A stretch of 64,000 bases of DNA from Nitrosomonas sp. sh817 (lineage in GTDB: Bacteria > Pseudomonadota > Gammaproteobacteria > Burkholderiales > Nitrosomonadaceae): assembly GCF_030908545.1 (NCBI RefSeq), contig NZ_CP133083.1, positions 2,241,691-2,305,690 of the forward strand, in the 5' to 3' direction. Every line of letters starts with the position of its first letter. Positions within the stretch are counted from its first letter, which is position 1. Made by a program: the position numbers and the translations under genes. A model generated the notes under the pieces. That model worked only from the letters and a program-made list of their open reading frames with translations, did not search any database and was not told where the DNA came from. This document shows positions 7,565 to 17,471 of the stretch, piece after piece.

Positions 7565-9994
7565 TCAGAAATTCGCAATCAGACTGGCTCTGACGGCAAT
7601 GGGAGAACCCGGGGTGATATTAAAATCATTATGCGCTGCGGCGAAATATTTCGTATCAAACAGATTTTCAATATTTACCTGGCCCCGGAAACTCTTGGAA
7701 AACTGCGCAAAGAGCGCAGCATCAACACGGGTAAAATCCGGCAAACTGACGCGATTGGTCAGGGAAGCGTACATATTGTCACGATGTATCACGCCAAAGG
7801 CGGCACCGATACGGGGTGTAATATCGTAACGGCTCCACACTGAAAAGGTGTGTTTAGGTAACTCCGCAACGGTAGCCCCTTTTCTCGCAATTCCTAAAAT
7901 GTCACTGGCAATTTCACCGACTTGATAAGCATAGCCGCCCATCACACTCCAGTTGGTTGTGAGTTGACCTGCCAAGCTGATTTCAACACCTTCGGTGCGC
8001 TGTCCCTTGGTCAAGAATGTTTGCCCTCCGACCACGGAATTGATGACGTTGGTACGATCCAGTTGATAGACTGCGGCGGTGAATGCCAAGTCCGGCCGGA
8101 TATCCCATTTCACACCGGTTTCAAGCGTCGTAAATTTTTCCGGTTTCAATGTTTCCACGGTAACATTCAATGCGGTCAACTGATCGCCAGCGCGAGGCAC
8201 GAAAGCCTGGCTGTAGCTGCCATAAAATGAAAGCGGTTCAATCGGTTTATAAATCACCCCAAAACGAGGCGCAATCAAATCGTCTCGCGTCTTCAGATGA
8301 TCCCGCGGGCCGTTCTTCTGCTGAAAATCGACCTCGAACATATCATAGCGGACCCCTGCAATCACCTGAAGTTGCGGCAATATTTCGATCTGATCCTGAA
8401 TGTACAGCGAGGTTACATTCACAATGCTGCGATTCAGCGCATCGAGATCGCCACCTCCGTCCCGGTTGCGGAAAGTAATCGGTAGATTAGTCACCGGATT
8501 ACTGATCGGTACAAAAATGTTGGTGCTGGAAACACTATTATTGAACAACCCGGTTTCACGCCGGTTATGGGTTTCTTGCCGCCCAACCTCGACCCCGGCC
8601 AAAAGGGTATGCGCTATCGGACCGGTATTAAGCGAATAAAGTAAATTGGTTTGATTGAAAACATTATCGCGTGTCGTCGTATTGTTATAAGCACCGATCG
8701 GCAACAAACCGGTCAGCGAATTGAGACCACCGCTCGCAAATACATTTTGATAGAACTTATCGTAGGTTGTGTAAAGCGTACGGTTCTGCAGTGTAAAACC
8801 CGAATCGAATTTATGTTCTATGAAGGAACCAAACGATAATACGTCGATATTCGCATTACTACGCCGCGGATCTCCGAAAAACTGCGAACGGCCGACATCG
8901 ACCGGACCGGTGACTTGCCCGGTTCTTCCCACTACCGATGTGATCCCGCGATCGGCGGTACGGTCGTCATGAAAGCGTTCCATATTCAGAACCACTTTCG
9001 TGCGGTTGGTCGGCTTGACGGTTACGGTAGGAGCAATCCCCAGCCGTTCCATGTCGACGCCATCGCGAAAACTGCCGGCGTCTTCATATATAGCGTTCAA
9101 ACGGATGGCGGCGACATCATTGATGACATAACCGACATCCCCGGTCATTCTTTTCTGGTTGAACGAGCCGCCCTGGAATGAAAATTCCCTGACCGGATTC
9201 CAGTTGGCTTCTTTGGTTACGCGATTGACCACGCCTCCCGAACCGCCTCGTCCAAAGATCATGCCGTTAGCGCCTTTAAGCACTTCCACACGTTCAATGT
9301 TATAAAGATCGCGATAAAACTCAGCATCGTCACGGATGCCATCAATAAAAAAATCTCCTGTGGAGCGGTTGCCACGAAATACTAAGGCATCGCGATTGCC
9401 TTCGCCTTGTGAAACACCGACGCCGGGAACATACCGGACCGCGTCAGCAAGACTCCGGATTGATTGATCCTTGATTAAATCACCGGTGATCACCGTGATG
9501 GATTGCGGCACATCGCGCAACAGTGTGTTGGTTTTGGTCGCGGTGCTGGTGCTGGTTGCAGCATAACGATTGTTATTGGTGGCCGAAATTTGTATCGAAG
9601 GCAGCGTCACCACCTGCTCCGCACCGTTCGCAGCCGGAACCGGAGTTATTGCAAAGCTCTCGCCTAACCGGACTACCTGTAAACCGGAGTTCTCAAGCAA
9701 ACGATCAAGTGCCTGTTTAACTTCAAAATCACCTTCTAATCCAAAAGTCACTTTACCTTGTAACAGCCCAGGATCAAAAGCAAGCTTAATTCCTGCTTGC
9801 TCGGCGAATTGCTTAAGCGCATCTTCCAAAAGGCCCGCTTGGATATTATAAGAACGTACTGGAGATACCGCTGCAGCCGGAGATTCCGCCAAGCTGAGAT
9901 GGAGGGGGAAAAGAAAGGTACTGGCTAAACTGGTTAAGATTACAAAACAAATCCTCCCGACCGGGATTTGGATTTTATTAAAGCGCTGAAACAT
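7565..9994 (-). CDS. TonB-dependent siderophore receptor with N-terminal STN signalling domain
   Basis: 809 residues. A signal peptide (about 1-37) is followed by a secretin/TonB N-terminal (STN) domain at about 50-120 (YNIQAGLLEDALKQFAEQAG). The plug domain follows (about 155-265; DVPQSITVITGDLI, VEVLKGANGMIFGRG), then a beta-barrel ending in the terminal phenylalanine SLIANF, as usual for outer-membrane proteins. It imports ferric siderophores using TonB-ExbB-ExbD energy. STN domains normally signal to a FecR-type anti-sigma factor, yet no sigma/anti-sigma pair is visible in this window. The plug sequence resembles catecholate/ferrichrome receptors such as Fiu, but the ligand cannot be set from sequence. 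I found no convincing Fur box in the 140 bp upstream. Confidence 0.93.
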   Translation of the reverse strand: MFQRFNKIQIPVGRICFVILTSLASTFLFPLHLSLAESPAAAVSPVRSYNIQAGLLEDALKQFAEQAGIKLAFDPGLLQGKVTFGLEGDFEVKQALDRLLENSGLQVVRLGESFAITPVPAANGAEQVVTLPSIQISATNNNRYAATSTSTATKTNTLLRDVPQSITVITGDLIKDQSIRSLADAVRYVPGVGVSQGEGNRDALVFRGNRSTGDFFIDGIRDDAEFYRDLYNIERVEVLKGANGMIFGRGGSGGVVNRVTKEANWNPVREFSFQGGSFNQKRMTGDVGYVINDVAAIRLNAIYEDAGSFRDGVDMERLGIAPTVTVKPTNRTKVVLNMERFHDDRTADRGITSVVGRTGQVTGPVDVGRSQFFGDPRRSNANIDVLSFGSFIEHKFDSGFTLQNRTLYTTYDKFYQNVFASGGLNSLTGLLPIGAYNNTTTRDNVFNQTNLLYSLNTGPIAHTLLAGVEVGRQETHNRRETGLFNNSVSSTNIFVPISNPVTNLPITFRNRDGGGDLDALNRSIVNVTSLYIQDQIEILPQLQVIAGVRYDMFEVDFQQKNGPRDHLKTRDDLIAPRFGVIYKPIEPLSFYGSYSQAFVPRAGDQLTALNVTVETLKPEKFTTLETGVKWDIRPDLAFTAAVYQLDRTNVINSVVGGQTFLTKGQRTEGVEISLAGQLTTNWSVMGGYAYQVGEIASDILGIARKGATVAELPKHTFSVWSRYDITPRIGAAFGVIHRDNMYASLTNRVSLPDFTRVDAALFAQFSKSFRGQVNIENLFDTKYFAAAHNDFNITPGSPIAVRASLIANF

Positions 9995-10135
9995 TTTTTA
10001 TAATTCTTAACCAGGCTTGAAGAAGAATATTTTATTCTGAGCTATCGGATAGGAAAATAATCGCTAATAGTTAGATCGAAATAAAATTTGGCGTATGTTA
10101 CAGCAAAGAACCCAGCACTTCACTCATGATGTTCA

Positions 10136-10363
10136 TCAGACCGACGTTTCACACAGGCAAGCGGACGATGAAAGGAAACTCTGCATTTGCGGCGGCCGCT
10201 CCCGCAAGGTCTCATCAAGAATTTGTTTCGCGTGACACGCGCAGATTCCGCACTGCTCAGTAACACCAAGGCACTCCTTCAAATCCCTCATGCGGTCAGC
10301 GCCGTCATGAACCGCTTCCCGAATAGCCTTTTCCGTTACTCCCCTGCATATACACACGTACAT
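10136..10363 (-). CDS. bfd: Bacterioferritin-associated ferredoxin (Bfd)
   Basis: 75 residues with C4-x-C6 and C38-x2-C41, the four ligands of the [2Fe-2S] cluster in the Bfd/NifU BFD-like fold (MYVCICRGVTE, VTEQCGIC). Bfd reduces the ferric core of bacterioferritin so that stored iron can leave. No bacterioferritin gene is in the window. The C-terminal tail after residue 55 is longer than in the shortest homologues and has two extra cysteines. A Fur-box-like sequence lies about 55 bp upstream, consistent with induction under iron starvation, and the gene sits between the receptor and the tonB operon. Confidence 0.92.
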   Translation of the reverse strand: MYVCICRGVTEKAIREAVHDGADRMRDLKECLGVTEQCGICACHAKQILDETLRERPPQMQSFLSSSACLCETSV

Positions 10364-10416
10364 ATCGACACCTCAAAACGAATCGCGATGAACTCTTCGC
10401 AATAAATCAGTTATTA

Positions 10417-10437
10417 CTAATGAGAATGATTCGTAAT
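10417..10437. promoter_or_regulatory. Fur box candidate upstream of bfd
   Basis: The stretch ctaatgagaatgattcgtaat contains the overlapping GAGAATGATT core typical of Fur sites, with an imperfect palindrome AATGAGAATGATT. Only about 12 of 19 consensus positions fit, so the assignment rests partly on its place upstream of an iron gene. Confidence 0.5.
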
Positions 10438-10478
10438 TATACTTAGATATCCGAAAAATGCAACAAGATTATAAAAAC

Positions 10479-10901
10479 TCAGTTCTCAGCAGAGGGGTCG
10501 GTAATAAAGCCGATTTTGGTCATACCAGCTTTCGCGGCGATGCTCATCACACGCGCAACATGCTCATAATGGGCCAGTTTGTCGGCTCGAATATGTAATT
10601 CTGTTGCAGGCTCTTCAGCGACCTTAGCGGAAAAACGTCCTGAGAGCTGCTCCAATATCACCGGTTCGCCATTCCAGAACAATTCACCGCTGGCACGGAT
10701 CGCCAATTCGACATGCTCCGGCTGGGTGATATTCGGTGTATTTTCCGCCTTTGGCAGATCAATTTTGACGGAATGCGTCAGAAGCGGCGCGGTAATGATA
10801 AAAATAATCAGCAAAACCAGCATCACATCGACTAACGGCACGACGTTGATTTCCGCCATCGGCGCCTGACGCCCGTTATCCTGCATGCTTCCGAATGCCA
10901 T
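10479..10901 (-). CDS. exbD: Biopolymer transport protein ExbD
   Basis: 140 residues with a single membrane segment at about 22-42 (VVPLVDVMLVLLIIFIITAP), holding the conserved aspartate D25 that carries protons in ExbD/TolR proteins, then a periplasmic domain. Together with ExbB it turns the proton gradient into motion of TonB. Its ATG overlaps the ExbB stop by one base (TAATG), so translation is coupled. It is the last gene of tonB-exbB-exbD. Confidence 0.95.
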   Translation of the reverse strand: MAFGSMQDNGRQAPMAEINVVPLVDVMLVLLIIFIITAPLLTHSVKIDLPKAENTPNITQPEHVELAIRASGELFWNGEPVILEQLSGRFSAKVAEEPATELHIRADKLAHYEHVARVMSIAAKAGMTKIGFITDPSAEN

Positions 10902-11659
10902 TATTGCACCTTCTCAGCAATGTTACCGGTATCGGCGGAGTATGATTGCATCGCTTCCAGCGCCGGAGTAGAGCCTTGATGATTCTCATCACCCACGGTA
11001 ACCAATGTAAACAAGTCATGAGCAAAAGCTTCCAAGCGGGCAAGCCATATGCGGTTGCGGCGGACAAAAGCGTTATATGCAAGCACCGCCGGGATAGCGA
11101 CTGCAAGGCCGAGCGCTGTCATGATCAGTGCTTCACCGACCGGACCGGCGACTTTATCCAGAGTGCCTTGACCGGATAAACCAATTTGGATCAGCGCATG
11201 ATAAATACCCCACACCGTACCGAACAAGCCGATATAAGGCGCGGCCGATCCGGCCGATGCGATTAATGTCAGTCCATTTTCTATGCGATTTGCTTCTTGA
11301 TCGATACCGTTTCGCAAAGTCCGTGTCAGAAACTCGCTGGTACCCCCAGCGGCTGCCAATTTATGAGAACTGTGAATCTTAGCATCCGCTGCAGCGTCGA
11401 TTGCCAATTTTGCAAGCTCGGCAAAAGCATTGTTGGGTGGCACGCTTTTTAACTCATTACTAACAACTTGCAAAGAATCGACATTCCAGAAATGCCTTAA
11501 AAAAGCCTCGGCGCGGCGCGTAGCGATAAGATTCGCAATGCTTTTAGTGATGATCAGATACCAGCTTGCCACCGACAACGACAGCAACAGCACCAGCACA
11601 CTGATACCGACACTGTCGATCTGATCGAGAAAATGCGAAAAACCGAGACCTTGTTCCAT
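10901..11659 (-). CDS. exbB: Biopolymer transport protein ExbB (MotA/TolQ/ExbB family)
   Basis: 252 residues with three membrane segments: near 17-37 (GISVLVLLLSLSVASWYLI), about 128-150 (LIASAGSAAPYIGLFGTVWG) and about 175-195 (MTALGLAVAIPAVLAY). The GLFGTVWGIYHAL and ALGLAVAIPAV stretches are the family signature. It forms the pentameric inner-membrane channel that works with ExbD to energise TonB. It starts 3 bp after tonB and is coupled to exbD, so the three genes are one operon. Confidence 0.95.
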   Translation of the reverse strand: MEQGLGFSHFLDQIDSVGISVLVLLLSLSVASWYLIITKSIANLIATRRAEAFLRHFWNVDSLQVVSNELKSVPPNNAFAELAKLAIDAAADAKIHSSHKLAAAGGTSEFLTRTLRNGIDQEANRIENGLTLIASAGSAAPYIGLFGTVWGIYHALIQIGLSGQGTLDKVAGPVGEALIMTALGLAVAIPAVLAYNAFVRRNRIWLARLEAFAHDLFTLVTVGDENHQGSTPALEAMQSYSADTGNIAEKVQ

Positions 11660-11662
11660 GAA

Positions 11663-12370
11663 TTAATTTCCTTGCAATACAAAATTAAAAGGCTGTAAAG
11701 CGACTGCCCGCACCGGCTGGCCGTTACGCAACGAAGGATTGCATTGCCAGTCCCTGACCGCAGTCAACGCAGCAGCATCCAGCCGTTCGTAGCCGCTGCT
11801 GTTGATAACTTTCGCATCATCGATGCGCCCTCTTTCATCCAGTTCCACACGCAACACCAGTTTGCCTTCTTCACCCATCCGCCTGGAAATAGCCGGATAC
11901 GTCGGCGGGGTAAGCTTCGGACAGGAAACCGATAATTCCGAAGTTAACGTAACCGGGCTGGCCGATACCGGAGCCGGCGGCGCTTCCGCCATCGCCGGTG
12001 ATTCGTTAACCGGTTCGGTCACCGGAGCGGGGACCGGCTGCGGCGCAGGTTCGATATATTCTTGTTTGGGAGTCACGGGAGATTTTGCAACCAGCCGTTC
12101 CTGTTGGGGTTTGACGACTGGTTTTTTCGCCGGCTGCAATTTAACCGGAGCCGGTTCGGGTGGCGCTGGAGGAGCCACTGCCGGTACTGGCAGTGTGATC
12201 AATTCAGCGAACAATGTAAGCGCTTGATCCGGATTCGGAATAAGCCGCTGATTCCATAGAAAATAAAATAATGCGGCATGAACAATCAATACAAAAATCA
12301 AACCGGGTAATGAGATAAAATGCCGCCGCTGCTCCAAATACTCAATATTTTTCCGGGATAATGATTGCAT
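11663..12370 (-). CDS. tonB: Energy transducer TonB
   Basis: 235 residues: one N-terminal membrane segment (about 18-38, FISLPGLIFVLIVHAALFYF), a proline-rich periplasmic linker (about 60-135, with PAVAPPAPPEPAP and KPVVKPQQ), and a C-terminal TonB domain (about 145-235) with PTYPAISRRMGEEGKLVLRV and the usual SSGYERLDAAALTAVRDWQ. It transmits proton-motive energy to the outer-membrane receptor, most obviously the receptor encoded 2 kb away. First gene of tonB-exbB-exbD; a Fur-box-like site lies about 155 bp upstream, implying a long leader. Confidence 0.95.
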   Translation of the reverse strand: MQSLSRKNIEYLEQRRHFISLPGLIFVLIVHAALFYFLWNQRLIPNPDQALTLFAELITLPVPAVAPPAPPEPAPVKLQPAKKPVVKPQQERLVAKSPVTPKQEYIEPAPQPVPAPVTEPVNESPAMAEAPPAPVSASPVTLTSELSVSCPKLTPPTYPAISRRMGEEGKLVLRVELDERGRIDDAKVINSSGYERLDAAALTAVRDWQCNPSLRNGQPVRAVALQPFNFVLQGN

Positions 12371-12524
12371 TTCAGAATAGCGAATCCAAACAAACTTTTA
12401 ACTGATTTGATTTAAAAAAACCGGAGACCCGTCATTTTCTTTCCAGAGACAAGCTGCAAACATTGCGTTTTGATATAGAATTTACAACTGATAAGATCAT
12501 TTTCCGGGTTTTTATAATAATAAC

Positions 12525-12543
12525 GCAAACGATAATAATTATC
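12525..12543. promoter_or_regulatory. Fur box candidate between tonB and the RDD gene
   Basis: gcaaacgataataattatc matches 15 of 19 Fur consensus positions by eye, including GATAAT and ATTATC. It lies in the divergent 290-bp gap between tonB (minus) and the RDD-protein gene (plus), and most plausibly represses tonB-exbB-exbD when iron is plentiful. Confidence 0.65.
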
Positions 12544-12661
12544 AATCGCCGAAGACATCAAAAACACCTCAAAACTCAACCTATTCGCGATTATTTTCCG
12601 CTCTATCAATCAAAAAAATTTCAATCAATTTACTTAATGCATTCATTGATCTAATTTAATT

Positions 12662-13078
12662 ATGACATACCCCACACCCGGTTTCTGGCGGCGGGCAGTT
12701 TGCTTAATTTATGAGCTGCTGCTATTACTGGCAGTATTGTTTATGGCTAGTTTTCTTTTCCATTTCATTTTCAGAGATACGCAAGCTGTTTATTTTAAGC
12801 CGCTATTTCAATTCTACTTGCTCGCGATAATGGGGTACTACTTCACCTGGTTCTGGACCCGTGGCGGTCAAACATTGGCCATGCAGACTTGGAAAATGCG
12901 CGTGGTGACAGCGGACGGTAAAATCTTGAATAACAAACAAGCAATCACGCGTTTCTTACTGGCCGTCGTAGGCATTTTCTTATTCGGAATCGGGATTGTC
13001 TGGGCATTGTTCGATCGCGACCATCAATACTTGCACGATCGCATCGCTGGAACCCGTATCATCAAAGTTGAGCACTGA
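12662..13078 (+). CDS. RDD-family membrane protein
   Basis: 138 residues with the RDD-domain layout: an N-terminal arginine (FWRRAVCLIYE), three hydrophobic segments at about 16-36, 50-66 and 98-116, and a final aspartate-rich turn DRDHQYLHDRIAGTRII that contains the second conserved Arg-Asp pair. RDD proteins are small integral membrane proteins of poorly defined function; some act as ion exchangers or accessory factors. It is divergent from tonB and probably transcribed alone. The family is clear and the role unknown. Confidence 0.85.
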   Translation: MTYPTPGFWRRAVCLIYELLLLLAVLFMASFLFHFIFRDTQAVYFKPLFQFYLLAIMGYYFTWFWTRGGQTLAMQTWKMRVVTADGKILNNKQAITRFLLAVVGIFLFGIGIVWALFDRDHQYLHDRIAGTRIIKVEH

Positions 13079-13263
13079 CCCCGGAGAACGTTCACGACCC
13101 CGGATGAAAGCTAAAGAAATTTAGTACTGTTATCAAAGATATGTAATAATATCCCGGTTCTGGGTTTGATGTTGCTGTTCACGTTTTAACGCTTAAAATA
13201 GAACCCATGATCCGTACAGATGAATGGGGATTGGTTTTACTTATTAGGTAGGACACACTAACG

Positions 13264-14196
13264 ATGCGTGATCATTTTTTTGCTACAACAGCCGCAACCA
13301 AAGTCTTGTTCCGGGAATGGACCAACCATGCGAACAGTCTGATTATTGTGGCCGCTACGTTTTTTATATTTATCATTGATCTGCATTTACCGCTCGGCGT
13401 TGCCGCTGGCGCACCCTATGTATTAGTCATTTTCGCCAGCCTATGGATCAGCAGTATCGGATTCTCCTACCTTATCGCCACACTCAGTCTTGTTTTTACT
13501 ATTTCCGGCTTGTATCTCTCTCCGGGTATTGATGCACCAATACATATTGTATTGATCAATCGTGGACTCACCGTGTTATTGATCATCGCCACGGCCATTA
13601 TGGTCACTCGAATCAAACGAGCCAACATCGATATTTCCTCGCTAGTGAACCAAGTAGCGACAGACCCTCTCACCGGGTATAGAAACCGGCAATCTTTTGA
13701 GACGGAATTGGAAACCGAGATATTGCGTTGCAAGCGGTATCACCATCACTTATCGGTTGCCATCATCGATATTGATTTGTTTAAGTTATTCAATGATAAC
13801 TATAACTACCGCAACAGCAATGATTACATTCAACGGATCTCCAACGATATCCGCATCAATATCAGAGCCACTGATTTCTTCTATCGCATTGATAACAATG
13901 TATTCGCAATCCTGTTCCCTGAAACCGAACTGGCAGAAGCCAAGAAAGTATGCGAATCGGTACGAAAAAAAATAGCGGCACGAATGGGCAAGCAGGCTGA
14001 AAATAAGGTTCTGCTAAGCATCGGCATCGCCTCTCTGGAAGAAACCGATGATCAAATGCATTTATGCAAGCGCGCTGAAGAAGCGTTATTCATCTCGAAA
14101 CGCAACGGTGGCAACCAGGTTTCAACGTTACCGTCCGTATCCTGCAAGGATAAACCGCCGGTTGCCGCTATCCTGTCGCGATCACGAATTGATTAG
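13264..14196 (+). CDS. Membrane protein with degenerate GGDEF domain
   Basis: 310 residues. Four or so hydrophobic segments occupy 25-115. A GGDEF-type domain starts at about 133 (DPLTGYRNRQSFE, the usual DxLTGLxNR opening) and keeps the metal-binding D169-I-D171, but the signature GGDEF loop at 209-213 reads IDNNV. The upstream FNDNYNYRNSND replaces the normal NDxYGHxxGD, losing both glycines. Without these residues the domain should not make c-di-GMP. It might instead bind GTP or a protein partner, as known for other degenerate GGDEF domains. No EAL domain or partner gene is adjacent. The start ATG lies 8 nt after a tag-gac-type weak ribosome site. Confidence 0.85.
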   Translation: MRDHFFATTAATKVLFREWTNHANSLIIVAATFFIFIIDLHLPLGVAAGAPYVLVIFASLWISSIGFSYLIATLSLVFTISGLYLSPGIDAPIHIVLINRGLTVLLIIATAIMVTRIKRANIDISSLVNQVATDPLTGYRNRQSFETELETEILRCKRYHHHLSVAIIDIDLFKLFNDNYNYRNSNDYIQRISNDIRINIRATDFFYRIDNNVFAILFPETELAEAKKVCESVRKKIAARMGKQAENKVLLSIGIASLEETDDQMHLCKRAEEALFISKRNGGNQVSTLPSVSCKDKPPVAAILSRSRID

Positions 14197-14443
14197 GGAA
14201 TCGCCGAATAATCCTCAGCTCGAACAAATCGCTTCATTGCACAACGTGCGGGTTCGCTTTCACCTATTGGATTGATATAAATCGTTTGTCGCATCTCCTG
14301 CATTTGCATTTCTTCATGTACTTCGCAGCAACTGAGACATATCAACAAGATAGGCGATAAAACGAGTACCGCGCAACAAAGTGATTCGCCCGTGTAGGCA
14401 ATTAATCATTGTCTGCTTAAAGTAATTACTTTCAATTCTCTTA

Positions 14444-14449
14444 TATAAT
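14444..14449 (+). promoter_or_regulatory. Possible -10 element of the ftsK promoter
   Basis: A perfect TATAAT lies 42 bp upstream of the ftsK start. No good TTGACA box sits 16-18 bp before it, so the promoter call is tentative. Confidence 0.35.
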
Positions 14450-14490
14450 CCGGTGTATCAATCAGACACCTCTACGTTGCTGAGATACTC

Positions 14491-16791
14491 ATGAGTTTAT
14501 TGAACAAACCAATGGCCAAGAAATCAACCGGCCGCAATTTCTCCCCCAGAGTCGCCCGATTGCTGCGCGAATCCGGTTTACTGGTTCTGATGGGGGCTGC
14601 CCTCTATCTGATTATGATTTTTGCCAGTTACGACCGTGGCGATGCCGGCTGGTCGCATAGCGGCGAAACCGACCAAATACAAAATGCCGGCGGATATGCC
14701 GGCGCCTGGCTGGCGGATTTATTATTGTTTTTATTCGGCGCATCGGCCTGGTGGTGGGTCGCTTTCTTTTTATCGGCGATCGCCTGGAGCTATCGCCGCA
14801 TTGATACCGCCGGAATTTTTGATCGCCATTCGATGCTGCTGTCGGTCGGCGGTTTTTTTCTGCTGCTGACCGCCAGCAGCGGACTGGAATCGTTACGATT
14901 TTATTCACTCAATCTGTCATTACCGCTCCTGCCCGGCGGCATGCTCGGCAACACCATCAGCCATTATCTGTCGCAAATTCTGGGTTTTACCGGTGCAACG
15001 CTGACGTTATTGATTCTGATTGCCGTCGGCTTCAGCCAATTTACCGGTTTATCCTGGGTGCGTTTCGTGGAAAAAATCGGTGAAAGCGTTGAGGATTTGC
15101 TCATTCTGCTCAAACACGCTTGGGAAACCCGGCAAGACAAATTCATCGGCGTCATCGCCGCGCATGTGCGCGAGAAAGCCGTGGAAACCGAAAAAAAACG
15201 CATCGAAAACATCCCGCATTTGCATATCGAGCCGCCAGCCGCCACCATCGTCAAGTCGCAGCGCATCGTCAAGGAGAAACAACCATCGCTGTTCTCCGAT
15301 CTACCTGATTCACCGTTGCCGCCGTTGCATCTACTGGATGAACCGGAAAAAAACTTTGAAGTGTTATCCAAGGAAACACTGGAATTCACTTCGCGCCTGA
15401 TCGAACGCAAACTCAAGGAGTTCGGCGTCGATGTCAAAGTTGTCGCGGCATTTCCGGGGCCGGTCATTACCCGCTATGAAATCGAACCGGCAGTCGGTGT
15501 CAAAGGCAATCAAGTCATCAATCTGGTGAAGGATCTGGCGCGCGCGTTATCCGTCGCCAGCATCCGCGTGGTTGAAACCATCCCCGGTAAAACCAGCATG
15601 GGTCTGGAAATTCCCAATCCCAAGCGCGAAATCGTGCGGCTGCAGGAAATTTTGGGTTCGCAAGTGTATGCCGATTCGGCATCGCCCTTAACCATCGCGC
15701 TGGGTAAAGACATCAGCGGCCGCCCAATCGTCTCCGATCTCGCGAAAATGCCGCACGCGCTGGTCGCGGGCACCACCGGCTCCGGCAAATCGGTCGCCAT
15801 CAATGCGGTAATCCTGAGTCTCGTTTACAAAGCCACGCCGGAACAAACCCGCCTGATTCTGATCGATCCGAAAATGCTGGAATTATCCGTCTACGAAGGC
15901 ATTCCGCATTTGCTGACACCGGTCGTCACCGATATGCGCGAAGCCGCCAATGCGCTGCGCTGGTGCGTCAACGAAATGGAACGGCGTTATAAATTGATGT
16001 CGGCTTTAGGTGTACGTAATCTCGCGGGTTACAACCAGAAAATCCGCGATGCCGCCAAAACCGAGGAACCGGTGGTCAATCCGCTGCTGCCGCCGGAACA
16101 AGAACCGGAATACTTGCAAGAACTGCCGCTGATCGTGGTAGTCATCGACGAATTGGCCGATCTGATGATGGTCGCCGGCAAAAAAGTCGAGCAACTGATC
16201 GCCCGTCTGGCGCAGAAAGCCCGCGCCTCCGGCATCCATTTACTGCTTGCCACGCAACGGCCTTCGGTCGATGTCATCACCGGTTTGATCAAAGCCAATA
16301 TCCCGACGCGGGTTGCGTTCCAGGTGTCGAGCAAAATCGATTCACGCACCATTCTCGATCAAATGGGCGCGGAAGCGCTGCTCGGTCAAGGCGACATGTT
16401 GTACCTGCCGCCCGGTAGCGGTTATCCGCAACGCGTGCACGGCGCGTTTGTCGCCGATCACGAAGTGCATAAAGTGGTCGAATATCTGAAAGAACACGGT
16501 GAACCGGATTACATCGAAGAAATCCTTCAATCCAGTGACGAAGAAAGCGACGCCAATGGCGCAACCGACCTGAAAAAACCGCCCAACGGTGAATCCGATC
16601 CATTGTATGACGAAGCCGTCGCCATCGTCGTCAAAACCCGCCGCGCTTCGATCTCGCTGGTGCAAAGGAACCTGCGCATCGGCTATAATCGCGCGGCGCG
16701 CTTGATCGAAGACATGGAACGCGCCGGGCTGGTTTCCGCGATGCAAAGCAACGGCAATCGCGAAGTTCTGGCGCCGTCGCGCAAGGAATAA
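14491..16791 (+). CDS. ftsK: DNA translocase FtsK
   Basis: 766 residues. Four membrane segments at about 30-190 anchor it at the division septum. A short linker (about 215-290) replaces the long linker of E. coli FtsK. The alpha-beta motor has Walker A GTTGSGKS at about 429-436, Walker [16 protein letters not shown] near 548-562, and the C-terminal winged-helix gamma domain (about 700-760; [20 protein letters not shown]) that reads KOPS sites. It pumps chromosome ends through the septum and activates XerCD at dif. A second in-frame ATG seven codons later could also serve; neither has a strong ribosome site. lolA follows immediately. Confidence 0.96.
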   Translation: MSLLNKPMAKKSTGRNFSPRVARLLRESGLLVLMGAALYLIMIFASYDRGDAGWSHSGETDQIQNAGGYAGAWLADLLLFLFGASAWWWVAFFLSAIAWSYRRIDTAGIFDRHSMLLSVGGFFLLLTASSGLESLRFYSLNLSLPLLPGGMLGNTISHYLSQILGFTGATLTLLILIAVGFSQFTGLSWVRFVEKIGESVEDLLILLKHAWETRQDKFIGVIAAHVREKAVETEKKRIENIPHLHIEPPAATIVKSQRIVKEKQPSLFSDLPDSPLPPLHLLDEPEKNFEVLSKETLEFTSRLIERKLKEFGVDVKVVAAFPGPVITRYEIEPAVGVKGNQVINLVKDLARALSVASIRVVETIPGKTSMGLEIPNPKREIVRLQEILGSQVYADSASPLTIALGKDISGRPIVSDLAKMPHALVAGTTGSGKSVAINAVILSLVYKATPEQTRLILIDPKMLELSVYEGIPHLLTPVVTDMREAANALRWCVNEMERRYKLMSALGVRNLAGYNQKIRDAAKTEEPVVNPLLPPEQEPEYLQELPLIVVVIDELADLMMVAGKKVEQLIARLAQKARASGIHLLLATQRPSVDVITGLIKANIPTRVAFQVSSKIDSRTILDQMGAEALLGQGDMLYLPPGSGYPQRVHGAFVADHEVHKVVEYLKEHGEPDYIEEILQSSDEESDANGATDLKKPPNGESDPLYDEAVAIVVKTRRASISLVQRNLRIGYNRAARLIEDMERAGLVSAMQSNGNREVLAPSRKE

Positions 16792-16844
16792 TCATGCGCA
16801 TTCCGATGCCAGTCTTTTTACCATCATTTCATATTAGGAACATT

Positions 16845-17471
16845 ATGGCCCGTTCACGTTGTTCCGTTTTACTGCTTCTGCTGGGCTGCTTGTTGCCTGT
16901 TTTTGCGGAAGCAACCGCAATCGAAAGCTTGAAAACATTCATCCGGGAAACCCGCACTGTCCGCGCCGATTTTTCCCAAACGCTCTATGATCAAAGCGCC
17001 CGCGCCATCCAGGAATCCAAGGGTACGATGCAATTCGAACGCCCGGAAAAATTCCGTTGGGTCTATGAAAAACCCTACGAGCAAATGATCGTCGGCGACG
17101 GCACGCAAGTCTGGTTTTACGATCCCGATCTCAATCAAGTCACCATAAGGCAATTTAATATCGCGATCGGCAGCAGTCCGGCGGCGCTGCTGGCCGGCAG
17201 CAGCACCATCGAGGAAAATTTTGAGCTGGTCGAGCTGGGTGTGCAGAACGATCTGGAATGGCTCGAAGCGACTCCGAAGAGCAAAGAAAGCGCGTTTGAA
17301 TTCATACAAATGGCATTCTCCCGGGATGGCGAGTTAAAAATCATGGCATTGCGGGATAATTTCGGCCAAACCACCTTGCTGTCGTTTTCCGGCTGGAACA
17401 AGAATCCTACGCTATCCGCCGACTTGTTCAAATTCGCCCCGCCCGACAATGCCGATGTCATCAGCGAGTGA
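16845..17471 (+). CDS. lolA: Outer-membrane lipoprotein carrier protein LolA
   Basis: 208 residues from the ATG at 16845, preferred over an ATG at 16794 because TAGGAAC lies just upstream and the protein then opens with a normal signal peptide (MARSRCSVLLLLLGCLLP, cleavage near AEA). The mature protein shows the LolA pattern: ADFSQTLYD, GTMQFERPEKFRWVYEKPYEQ and GTQVWFYDPDLNQV. LolA carries lipoproteins across the periplasm from LolCDE to LolB. It follows ftsK and overlaps rarA by 23 bp, the common ftsK-lolA-rarA-serS order of proteobacteria. Confidence 0.94.
   Translation: MARSRCSVLLLLLGCLLPVFAEATAIESLKTFIRETRTVRADFSQTLYDQSARAIQESKGTMQFERPEKFRWVYEKPYEQMIVGDGTQVWFYDPDLNQVTIRQFNIAIGSSPAALLAGSSTIEENFELVELGVQNDLEWLEATPKSKESAFEFIQMAFSRDGELKIMALRDNFGQTTLLSFSGWNKNPTLSADLFKFAPPDNADVISE

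Noticed and set aside
12412..12609. Small gene on the minus strand between tonB and the RDD gene
   Set aside because: It covers the Fur-like box and promoter region, has no family resemblance and no ribosome site.
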